5,268 nucleotides of DNA from Thiothrix sp. (GTDB taxonomy: Bacteria > Pseudomonadota > Gammaproteobacteria > Thiotrichales > Thiotrichaceae). The number at the start of each line of letters is the position of its first letter. The first letter of the stretch is position 1. Positions 1-5,268 of the stretch are shown in pieces. The position numbers were made by a program, and so were the translations under genes. The DNA lies in NCBI GenBank assembly GCA_011375245.1, contig DRMA01000148.1, positions 1 to 5,268 on the forward strand, given 5' to 3'. The notes beneath the pieces were generated by a model. It had not been told where the DNA came from, searched no databases, and worked only from the letters and a program-made list of their open reading frames with translations.

Positions 1-51
1 AGCTCACATTAACGTCTTTAGTGAGAACGCAATACTCAAAAGCTTAGATTG

Positions 52-396
52 TTACATCGCAACTTCTGTTGTTTTAGAGTGTTCTTCAATTTCACCTTTG
101 CGTTCATTTTCAAAGCGACGATAGCTACCTACTGAATTAGTTCCGATTAACTCTAGTGAGTCTTTTATTTTTCCTTTATTTTGTAAGCGATTAAAAAACA
201 AGTAAACTTCGTTCACATCATCGCTATCACTAAAGCGACAGAGGTCAACCACATGTATCTGATTATTATGCATATAGCCGTTATCAATAATATGTCCCAC
301 AGATTGTAGGATAGACCTTTCTTGATGCTCCTTGTACTTTGTAACGATTAAAGTAAGCAATAAAATAAGGATAAATAATAATAAAAATTCCATCAT
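52..396 (-). CDS. Small membrane-anchored protein of unknown function
   Basis: I do not recognise this 114-residue protein. Residues 3-19 are an unbroken run of Leu, Ile, Phe, Val and Thr, ending in a Lys/His/Arg-rich stretch (K20, K22, H24, R27). This fits a single N-terminal membrane anchor with the remaining ~90 residues in the cytoplasm. The soluble part is polar and charged. Residues 48-78 have the outline of two helices followed by a Gly-Lys turn (FNRLQNKGKIKD), which is reminiscent of a winged-helix fold, but this is only inference. The start is a double ATG; a run of five G bases (403-407 on the plus strand) lies 6 nt upstream of the first ATG and could act as a weak ribosome binding site. 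It is transcribed divergently from rpoS. No terminator is visible in the 51 bases after its stop. It appears real because of its length, its anchor topology and a coherent hydrophilic domain, but it may be lineage-specific. Confidence 0.6.
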   Translation of the reverse strand: MMEFLLLFILILLLTLIVTKYKEHQERSILQSVGHIIDNGYMHNNQIHVVDLCRFSDSDDVNEVYLFFNRLQNKGKIKDSLELIGTNSVGSYRRFENERKGEIEEHSKTTEVAM

Positions 397-735
397 AACC
401 AGCCCCCAACAATTTATTTTTAACTTTTGCCCATGCTGATAGATTACATGACAAAAACAAGATACTCACTAAAAATTTGTTATTTTTTAGTCCTCCTGTC
501 TTTAGCATAGGTTCCATAGAAAAGTGTGCTAAACAGTGATCGTTATTGACGTTACTTAGATATAAATAGAAATCATTAGCATTTATATTGTAAAAATTTC
601 GCATTTATGCTTATATGAGTGGCGATTTTTAGGTCTATTATTGAAATGTATTGTTGTTTTTTTAGTCTTGTAATGGACTTGTAGTATTCCTACTGTACAA
701 TCAATAATCTAAAAGAGATAGATTCCGAAAATAAT

Positions 736-744
736 TGATATAAA
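736..744 (+). promoter_or_regulatory. Possible extended -10 promoter for rpoS
   Basis: The sequence TGATATAAA matches an extended -10 element (TG, one base, then TATAAA, five of six matches to TATAAT). No good -35 hexamer lies 16-18 bp upstream, which is tolerated for extended -10 promoters. Transcription would begin near 751 and give a leader of about 70 nt. The region is AT-rich, so a chance match is quite possible. Confidence 0.3.
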
Positions 745-810
745 ATTAATCAATTTGTGTGTCGAACCTACAGAGAGAGTCTACATAAAAATATTTTGCA
801 ATAAGCGAGT

Positions 811-814
811 GGAG
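811..814 (+). promoter_or_regulatory. Ribosome binding site of rpoS
   Basis: GGAG sits 7 nt before the ATG at 822 and fixes the rpoS start. The flanking bases AAGC (803-806) and GCTT (814-817) could pair as a 4-bp stem, placing most of the site in a 7-base loop. The stem is too short to claim regulation. Confidence 0.65.
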
Positions 815-821
815 CTTCAAA

Positions 822-1769
822 ATGGCTGATGATTCTGGTAAGTCTGTTACGCCTATTCCTCCAAGCGAATCTAAGGATACGCTTGGTCATGCTGCATTTC
901 AATACACGAAAAAGCCTGTCAAGATGGCATCACGTGACTTAAATGCGATGCAGCTCTACCTAAAAGAAATCGAATACTCTACCTTACTCACTGCTGAAGA
1001 AGAGGTGAAATACTCACGCCTTGCCTTACAAGGTGATGAAAAAGGTCGAGAGAAAATGATTGTATGCAATTTACGTTTAGTGGTTAAAATTGCACGACGT
1101 TATCGAGGACGTGGATTGCTATTGCCTGATTTGATTGAGGAAGGTAATCTCGGTCTTATTCATGCGGTGAGTAAATTTGATCCTGAGCGTGGTTATCGTT
1201 TTTCAACCTATGCCACATGGTGGATACGGCAAAATATTGAGCGTGCATTAATGAATCAGACGCGAACGATTCGTTTACCGATCCATATTAATAAAGAGCT
1301 TAGTGCCTATATTAAAGTATCAAGAGAATTGATGCGTGAACATGGACGTGAACCAACTGTGCCTGAAATTGCACAGAAAATGGATATAAGCATTGAGAAG
1401 CTCAATAAGCTGCTTGATTATAATGAAAAAACAGGATCGCTTGATACGCCAATGATGACTGATAGTGATAGTTCATTAGTTGACTTTGTGCCTGAGACAT
1501 CAACCCTTGATCCTGTGAGTGAATTAGAAAATGAAGATGTTTCTTTTTCGGTGGATCACTGGTTAAATGAACTTGCTGAGAAGCATAAAGAAGTCATTAT
1601 TCGACGTTTTGGTTTAATGGGGCACAGCGCATCAACGCTAGAGCAGGTGGGAAATGAATTAGGACTTACACGTGAAAGAGTGCGTCAAATTCAGATGGAT
1701 GCACTAAAAAAACTAAGAAGAGTATTAGATAATCATGGTTTAAGTGGTGAAAATTTATTAGGTGAGTGA
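822..1769 (+). CDS. rpoS: RNA polymerase sigma factor RpoS (stationary phase / general stress)
   Basis: This 315-residue protein is a sigma-70 family group 2 factor that directs core RNA polymerase to general stress and stationary-phase promoters. Regions in order: a variable N-terminus (1-37), region 1.2 (about 38-72, DLNAMQLYLKEI), region 2 (about 76-150, with the core-binding stretch DLIEEGNLGLIHAVSKFD and the -10-recognition and melting stretch STYATWWIRQNIERA), region 3 (about 155-235) and region 4 (about 245-303) with the -35-binding helix LTRERVRQIQ. RpoS rather than RpoD is indicated by the short N-terminus, the absence of a large non-conserved insert, and the HINKEL segment after RLPI. 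Its Lys158 corresponds to the E. coli RpoS Lys173 known for promoter discrimination and RssB recognition. Length is close to the usual 320-330 residues. nlpD, the usual upstream neighbour in many gammaproteobacteria, is absent. The last 12 bp overlap the convergent gene ending at 1758. Confidence 0.96.
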   Translation: MADDSGKSVTPIPPSESKDTLGHAAFQYTKKPVKMASRDLNAMQLYLKEIEYSTLLTAEEEVKYSRLALQGDEKGREKMIVCNLRLVVKIARRYRGRGLLLPDLIEEGNLGLIHAVSKFDPERGYRFSTYATWWIRQNIERALMNQTRTIRLPIHINKELSAYIKVSRELMREHGREPTVPEIAQKMDISIEKLNKLLDYNEKTGSLDTPMMTDSDSSLVDFVPETSTLDPVSELENEDVSFSVDHWLNELAEKHKEVIIRRFGLMGHSASTLEQVGNELGLTRERVRQIQMDALKKLRRVLDNHGLSGENLLGE

Positions 1770-2018
1770 GTTTTGCTCGTTTCTATAGCGGTTTAGTTCT
1801 TTTCTAATACGTTGTATCTCCTCGTAATCCTCACGTTGTGTTTCATCTAATTTAAATAGGATGTTGTTGTCACCTGCATAGGGACTCGTGTGATCATATA
1901 TTCCTTCTATTATTTCATCAGGTATTTCTTCAAATGCTAGGCAGTCGCGATCTTGTGAGTCATCATCACCAAGATAATGCATGCAAAATGCACAGGGAGG
2001 TGGTAGGAGGCAACTCAT
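1758..2018 (-). CDS. Small conserved cysteine-containing protein, function unknown
   Basis: This 86-residue protein has four cysteines at 3, 9, 12 and 26. The CxxC pair (CAFC, 9-12) followed by C26 could bind a metal. The pattern after it (C-x-AF, IPDEIIEGIYDH, PYAGDN, LF) resembles a family of short uncharacterised bacterial proteins that I recall carrying C-x-AFP-x-GIP and H-x-x-PY-x-GD-x-G motifs, so I regard it as conserved rather than spurious. No function is known to me. Residues 60-82 are charged (Glu, Arg, Gln, Asn) and probably helical. It starts inside the stop of the preceding gene through a 4-bp ATGA overlap (2015-2018), which indicates translational coupling, and it is the last gene of the trpE-led set. 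Its 3' end overlaps the convergent rpoS by 12 bp. Confidence 0.75.
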   Translation of the reverse strand: MSCLLPPPCAFCMHYLGDDDSQDRDCLAFEEIPDEIIEGIYDHTSPYAGDNNILFKLDETQREDYEEIQRIRKELNRYRNEQNSLT

Positions 2019-2398
2019 GCTTGTTGTTCTATCATAAATAATCCTGCTACCACATTTCTTCCCTCATTCATTAAGATATTGTAGGTTCGACAGGCAGCTG
2101 TTGTGTTCATTATTTCAAAGCCAATGTGTGTATTGACCAATGTTTTTAATAGGGGTTCATTGGGTAGCATATGCTTTGTACCTGTGCCAAGCAGAATAAT
2201 TTCAGGTTTGAGTGCTATTAACTCCATTATTTGTTCTGCTGAGAGTGTTTGAAAGTCGTTAACTTCCCATTTGTCAGCATAATTTGGGGAGACAATGCAT
2301 GTGCTACTGATGATTTTGTTATTGATTTCCACACAGCCTATATCGTAAGCCGTAATAGAATAGTATTGACCAGAGGAAAGTTCTTCATTGAATTTCAT
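2015..2398 (-). CDS. Mth938-like domain protein (DUF498 family)
   Basis: This 127-residue protein is a single Mth938-like domain, the family that also includes the mitochondrial complex I assembly factor NDUFAF3. Its bacterial role is not established. The recognisable parts are W44 after SPNYADK, the PEIILLGTGTKHMLPN segment (65-80) that forms the core beta-alpha unit with its glycine-rich turn, IGFEIMNTTAACRTYN (92-107) and NEGRNVVAGLF (111-121). All hallmark positions (LLGTG, E95-x-M, AACRTYN, EGR-x-V-A) are present and the length is typical, so the domain is complete. It begins inside the end of the RDD gene with a 14-bp overlap and has no clear ribosome binding site, so translation probably depends on coupling to that gene. 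It ends in a 4-bp ATGA overlap with the next gene. Confidence 0.88.
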   Translation of the reverse strand: MKFNEELSSGQYYSITAYDIGCVEINNKIISSTCIVSPNYADKWEVNDFQTLSAEQIMELIALKPEIILLGTGTKHMLPNEPLLKTLVNTHIGFEIMNTTAACRTYNILMNEGRNVVAGLFMIEQQA

Positions 2399-2945
2399 TG
2401 GAAGGATTGCTTAGTTTGTTGAATCTTATGTCTATTAATTTGGTTCGTGATAGTTGTTCATGTAGGGCAAGTTTGTCTGGGTTAAATAAACTCCACATCA
2501 AGCTTAGTCCAAGAAATAGAATACTCATTAAAACGGAACTGCCAGAGCTTAGGTGTAATAATTGGTGACTTATAATAAAACCCAATGCGATGATGGAAAT
2601 AATGCTGAAGTAGCGAATGATGGCTTGCATTGGTGTGATTTTATTGCCTGCACTATCACTAATGCGTAATTTCCATACCGACATGCCTAGTGTATAGTCT
2701 TTTTTCAGCCAAAAAATGACAAAGTAGAGTGCGCTTAAGAGTAGTTGAAAGGCAAACAGCGTATTGGCTAAAGGACTCAAAGGTGGAATACTTTCTTGTG
2801 GTGAAATAAAGGAGATTAGCACTAAACTAATGATCACAATTCCTGTGATAGCAACAGCAAAATCATAAAGCATGGCAATTATACGCCGGTGTAATGGGGG
2901 AGCTGGTAGCATAGCGTAAGGGGTATCCGTATTTTTTTTAGTCAT
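2385..2945 (-). CDS. RDD family integral membrane protein
   Basis: This is a 186-residue inner-membrane protein of the RDD family, whose members are named for conserved Arg and Asp residues and mostly lack a defined function (a few have been linked to ion or compatible-solute transport). The signature is at LHRRIIAMLYDF (18-29), with Arg20/Arg21 and Asp28. Hydrophobic segments lie at about 27-47, 60-80, 108-127 and 137-155. Between the second and third is the family motif LGMSVWKLRISD (86-97), and near the end is the HEQLSRTKLI motif (162-171). The family is usually 130-200 residues, so this copy is full length. I chose the ATG at 2945; a TTG two codons upstream at 2951 is also possible. Neither has an evident ribosome binding site, and the trpG stop lies 15 bp (or 9 bp) upstream, so reinitiation after trpG is plausible. 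It overlaps the next gene by 14 bp. Confidence 0.9.
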   Translation of the reverse strand: MTKKNTDTPYAMLPAPPLHRRIIAMLYDFAVAITGIVIISLVLISFISPQESIPPLSPLANTLFAFQLLLSALYFVIFWLKKDYTLGMSVWKLRISDSAGNKITPMQAIIRYFSIISIIALGFIISHQLLHLSSGSSVLMSILFLGLSLMWSLFNPDKLALHEQLSRTKLIDIRFNKLSNPSNEIQ

Positions 2946-2960
2946 GGTCAATTAGGGGGT

Positions 2961-3572
2961 TTACATTTCAAGGAAGTTTTGTAAGAGGTCATAGCCGTGT
3001 TCAGTCAAAATGGACTCAGGGTGAAATTGTACCCCTTCAATAGCATAGTTTTTGTGACGAATTCCCATTATTTCATCAAGGTTTCCTGATTCGTCTTCTG
3101 TCCATGCGGTAATTTCTAAGCAGTCAGGTAGACTTTGTTGTTCAATAACCAATGAATGGTAGCGTGTGGCGCTAAATGGAGTGTTTAAGCCGTTAAAAAC
3201 TCCTTGGTTATTGTGATGTATGAGGGATGTTTTACCATGCATGATTTTCTTTGCGCGAATCACTTTGCCCCCAAAAGCTTGTCCAATGGCTTGATGACCT
3301 AGACAAACACCTAAGAGTGGAATTTTACCTTTGAAAGTATTAATTGTTGCCAGCGAGATACCCGCTTCATTTGGCGTGCAAGGACCTGGGGAAATCATAA
3401 TACGTTTGGGTGCAAGTGTTGCGATGGTTTCCGTATTTATTTCGTCATTGCGAATAACGCTAACGTCTGCTTTTAGTGTACCAAGGTATTGTACAAGGTT
3501 ATAGGTGAAAGAATCATAGTTATCAATCATTAGGCAAGAGTTCTTGCCTAATGTAGCAGAGGGTGTTGTCAT
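2961..3572 (-). CDS. trpG: Anthranilate synthase component II (glutamine amidotransferase)
   Basis: This 203-residue class I glutamine amidotransferase hydrolyses glutamine and passes ammonia to TrpE for anthranilate synthesis. Visible motifs are MIDNYDSFTYNLVQYL (15-30), ISPGPCTPNEAG (60-71), the nucleophile elbow LLGVCLGHQAIGQAFGG (86-102) with catalytic Cys90, HGKTS (112-116), RYHSL (137-141) and VQFHPES (181-187) with catalytic His184 and Glu186. The triad is complete. The start overlaps the trpE stop as TAATG, sharing one base at 3572. A GGAG lies 10 nt upstream inside trpE, so translation is coupled to trpE, as expected for a 1:1 complex. This start leaves about 10 residues more than usual before the first beta strand. 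Such subunits can also serve PabB in folate synthesis (PabA role); adjacency to trpE favours TrpG. trpD and trpC do not follow. Confidence 0.95.
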   Translation of the reverse strand: MTTPSATLGKNSCLMIDNYDSFTYNLVQYLGTLKADVSVIRNDEINTETIATLAPKRIMISPGPCTPNEAGISLATINTFKGKIPLLGVCLGHQAIGQAFGGKVIRAKKIMHGKTSLIHHNNQGVFNGLNTPFSATRYHSLVIEQQSLPDCLEITAWTEDESGNLDEIMGIRHKNYAIEGVQFHPESILTEHGYDLLQNFLEM

Positions 3573-5053
3573 TATTTATGTACTCCATCAATACCTGCAG
3601 CTGCTAAACTTGCGGCTTTGAAGATGGCGCGTCCCTTGTTCATTGTTTCCTCCCATTCCAATTCAGGGACAGAGTCATAAACAATGCCAGCGCCTGCTTG
3701 AATATGCAGTGTTTGATCTTTAATAACAGCAGTACGGATGGCAATAGCGGTATCCATATTGCCATTCCATGATAGATAGCCAATAGCGCCTGAGTAAATA
3801 CCTCGCTTAACGGGTTCTAGTTCGTCAATGATTTCCATCGCACGAATTTTAGGTGCGCCACTTACCGTGCCTGCGGGGAAGGTTGCTTTAAGCACATCCA
3901 TTGCTGATAATTCTGCTTTTATCTTGCCAATGACATTAGAGACAATGTGCATCACATGAGAGTAGCGCTCAACTGACATTTTATCTGTAAGTTTGACGCT
4001 ACCAATTTGACTAATCCTGCCAGTATCATTGCGACCTAGATCAATAAGCATAAGGTGTTCAGCTAGTTCTTTAGGGTCATTAAGGAGTTCTTCTTCAAGT
4101 GCTTGGTCTTGTTCTGCGGTTTCACCACGTTTGCGTGTACCTGCAATAGGACGGACGGTAACAATATCATTTTCTAAGTGCACTAAAATTTCGGGGGAAG
4201 AACCGACAATATGGAAGTCATCTAAATCAAGATAATACATATAGGGTGAGGGATTGATACTGCGTAATGCTCGGTATAAATCCAATGGCATGCCTTCATA
4301 TGGAATACTCAAACGTTGTGATAATACAACCTGCATGACATCACCTGCGCTAATATAGCGTTTGGCTTTTTCTACGGCTTGTTTAAAGTCTTTTTTGCTA
4401 AAACCTGAGGTGAAATCAGCTTCATCAATTTGTTGGGGTTTGACAGATGTTTGATAGAGATCAATGGGTTGACGTAGTTTATTAATTAGGTGCTGCACTC
4501 GGTCTTGTGCTTGATGAAAGGTGTCTTTAGTGGCATGAACAATGACGAAAAGACGACTGGTAAGATTATCAAAAATAACCACCTCATCAGATAGCATTAG
4601 TAAGATGTCAGGAGTGTTTAAAGTATCTTTTTTTGCTGGTTTTTGTGCAAGTTTAGGCTCAATATAGCGAATAGTTTCATAGCCAAAATAGCCAACTAAG
4701 CCTCCACTAAAACGGGGTAAGCCCTCAATGTTAGGTACTCGTATTTGTGCTTGATAGTCACTAATCCAGTGTAAAGGATCATCCACCGTTTCTTTTAATA
4801 TCAGTTGTTCGTTTGTAGTAACTGTAATGGTTTGCTTAACAATATGGATAATTGTACGAGCAGGTAAGCCAATAATAGAATAACGACCCCATTGTTCACC
4901 CCCTTGTACAGATTCAAACAAGTAAGAATAGGGTGCATTGGCAAGTTTGAGATAAGTACTTAAGGGGGTATCTAGATCCGCGAATACTTCTTCTACAAGG
5001 GGGATACGATTATAGCCTTGATCAATATAGGTTTGGAATTCTGCTAATTTCAT
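3572..5053 (-). CDS. trpE: Anthranilate synthase component I
   Basis: This 493-residue subunit converts chorismate to anthranilate, using ammonia from TrpG, in the first committed step of tryptophan synthesis. The N-terminal domain holds YLFESVQGGEQWGRYSIIG (44-62), the counterpart of the LLES feedback loop. The chorismate-binding domain starts around 220 and includes MQVVLSQR (240-247), NPSPYMYY (267-274; implicated in tryptophan feedback in enteric TrpE), PIAGTRKRG (302-310), LIDLGRND (336-343), FPAGTVSGAPK (392-402) and QAGAGIVYDS (452-461). Ala304 in PIAGT separates it from aminodeoxychorismate synthase PabB, which normally has Lys there. Length is normal for the stand-alone enzyme. I chose the ATG at 5053; an in-frame TTG at 5062 is the alternative, and neither shows a ribosome binding site. 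It follows gph after 134 bp. Confidence 0.96.
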   Translation of the reverse strand: MKLAEFQTYIDQGYNRIPLVEEVFADLDTPLSTYLKLANAPYSYLFESVQGGEQWGRYSIIGLPARTIIHIVKQTITVTTNEQLILKETVDDPLHWISDYQAQIRVPNIEGLPRFSGGLVGYFGYETIRYIEPKLAQKPAKKDTLNTPDILLMLSDEVVIFDNLTSRLFVIVHATKDTFHQAQDRVQHLINKLRQPIDLYQTSVKPQQIDEADFTSGFSKKDFKQAVEKAKRYISAGDVMQVVLSQRLSIPYEGMPLDLYRALRSINPSPYMYYLDLDDFHIVGSSPEILVHLENDIVTVRPIAGTRKRGETAEQDQALEEELLNDPKELAEHLMLIDLGRNDTGRISQIGSVKLTDKMSVERYSHVMHIVSNVIGKIKAELSAMDVLKATFPAGTVSGAPKIRAMEIIDELEPVKRGIYSGAIGYLSWNGNMDTAIAIRTAVIKDQTLHIQAGAGIVYDSVPELEWEETMNKGRAIFKAASLAAAGIDGVHK

Positions 5054-5083
5054 AATAAACAAACTGTATTAATTAACGATAGG

Positions 5084-5113
5084 ATTAAACGTTGTGTAGG
5101 GTTGATTAGTCTA
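5084..5113 (-). promoter_or_regulatory. Possible sigma-70 promoter for the trpE operon
   Basis: Read on the minus strand, TAGACT (5113-5108; four of six matches to TTGACA) is followed after 18 bp by TTTAAT (5089-5084; five of six matches to TATAAT). This would start transcription about 20-25 bases before the trpE ATG. The -35 element lies in a short palindrome, TTAG-T-CTAA (5106-5114), which could be an operator. The match is moderate and the region AT-rich; trpE could instead be read from a promoter upstream of gph, since no terminator is visible after gph. Confidence 0.3.
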
Positions 5114-5187
5114 ACTATGCAACATGTAGCGGTTGGTTAGAGTTTAAGTACTAAAATCGCCATCGTTTATAAAACATCAGTAGCAAA

Positions 5188-5268
5188 TTAAGTCTTGATA
5201 AGATCAAGGAGTTCAACCATTGAATCAATCACCGCATCAGGTTCATACAGATGAATATCTTCACCATG
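5188..5268 (-). CDS. gph: C-terminal fragment, probable phosphoglycolate phosphatase (cut by window edge)
   Basis: Only the last 26 codons and the TAA stop are in the window. The visible peptide begins HGEDIHLYEPDAVIDSMVEL and ends LLDLIKT. The pattern of a GE dipeptide, then a short acidic/proline segment (EPDAVIDS) and a leucine-rich end matches the C-terminus of Gph-type HAD-superfamily phosphatases, where a YGE-type turn is followed by the last strand and helix. Gph removes phosphate from 2-phosphoglycolate, a product of oxidative damage repair. Gene order supports the call, since gph directly precedes trpE in several gammaproteobacteria such as Pseudomonas. The catalytic HAD motifs are outside the window, so the assignment rests on the tail and context. 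Confidence 0.6.
   Translation of the reverse strand, partial: HGEDIHLYEPDAVIDSMVELLDLIKT

Larger units (their letters stand above)
397..821. other. AT-rich divergent intergenic region upstream of rpoS
   Basis: This 425-bp stretch separates the small membrane protein gene from rpoS. No conserved coding sequence is evident: the open frames here are short, AT-driven and lack ribosome binding sites at plausible starts. It contains an AT-rich inverted repeat at 469-475 and 484-490 (CTAAAAA/TTTTTAG, 8-base loop) and a small one at 681-684/690-693 (GTAG/CTAC, 5-base loop). A T-run at 657-663 has no G/C-rich stem in front of it, so it is not a convincing terminator. Because both flanking genes point outward, the region must carry the promoters of both. 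I see a candidate only for rpoS. Confidence 0.6.

Noticed and set aside
1..51. Search for a gene end or terminator at the left edge
   Set aside because: The stretch has no open frame of useful length and no stable hairpin; nothing can be supported.
433..510. Plus-strand 25-codon frame encoding a small hydrophobic peptide
   Set aside because: There is no ribosome binding site, the region is AT-rich, and nothing supports translation.
284..604. Minus-strand 106-residue open frame overlapping the start of the small membrane protein, with a signal-peptide-like stretch ending in AWA-K
   Set aside because: It shares about 113 bp with the 52-396 gene in another frame, has no ribosome binding site at its first ATG, and its hydrophobicity is what T-rich DNA gives in any frame. 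A frameshifted extension of the 52-396 gene was considered, but that gene already has a sensible double-ATG start.
656..663. T-run that might end a small RNA upstream of rpoS
   Set aside because: No G/C-rich stem precedes it.
1764..1782. Possible terminator after rpoS (GAG-TTTTG-CTC followed by GTTT)
   Set aside because: The stem has only three base pairs and no proper T-run.
4029..4235. Plus-strand 68-residue frame inside trpE
   Set aside because: It is antisense to the conserved chorismate-binding region of trpE; its Ser/Arg-rich composition is a shadow of the real gene.

Overview
The window reads as an ordinary chromosomal segment of a low-GC (roughly 40% by eye) gammaproteobacterium. 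The main evidence is a clear RpoS-type stationary-phase sigma factor, a family centred on Gammaproteobacteria, plus the order gph-trpE on the other strand, which is common in that class. I cannot name the genus from sequence alone. Codon use is A/T-rich and looks similar across all genes, and I see no insertion sequence, integrase, CRISPR array, tRNA or rRNA.

Layout: positions 52-396 (minus) encode a small protein with one N-terminal membrane segment that I do not recognise. Positions 397-821 are an AT-rich divergent intergenic region that must hold the promoters for this gene and for rpoS. Positions 822-1769 (plus) are rpoS. From 5268 back to 1758 everything is on the minus strand: the last 26 codons of a gene that looks like phosphoglycolate phosphatase (gph), a 134-bp gap with a possible promoter, then a tightly packed set trpE - trpG - RDD membrane protein - Mth938-like protein - 86-residue cysteine-containing protein. 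Three junctions in this set overlap (1, 14 and 4 bp) and one is separated by 15 bp or less, so the five genes are probably one operon with coupled translation.

Functionally, trpE and trpG together encode anthranilate synthase, the first committed step of tryptophan synthesis. TrpE keeps the residues expected for tryptophan feedback inhibition. The three downstream genes have no evident link to tryptophan; trpD and trpC, which often follow trpG, are absent here. The operon runs head-on into rpoS, and its last gene overlaps the rpoS 3' end by 12 bp with no visible terminator between them.

I did not find a convincing undescribed system. The points most worth a second look are the convergent rpoS/trp-operon overlap, the unusual gene content behind trpG, the stand-alone rpoS promoter region (no nlpD upstream), and the unrecognised small membrane protein.
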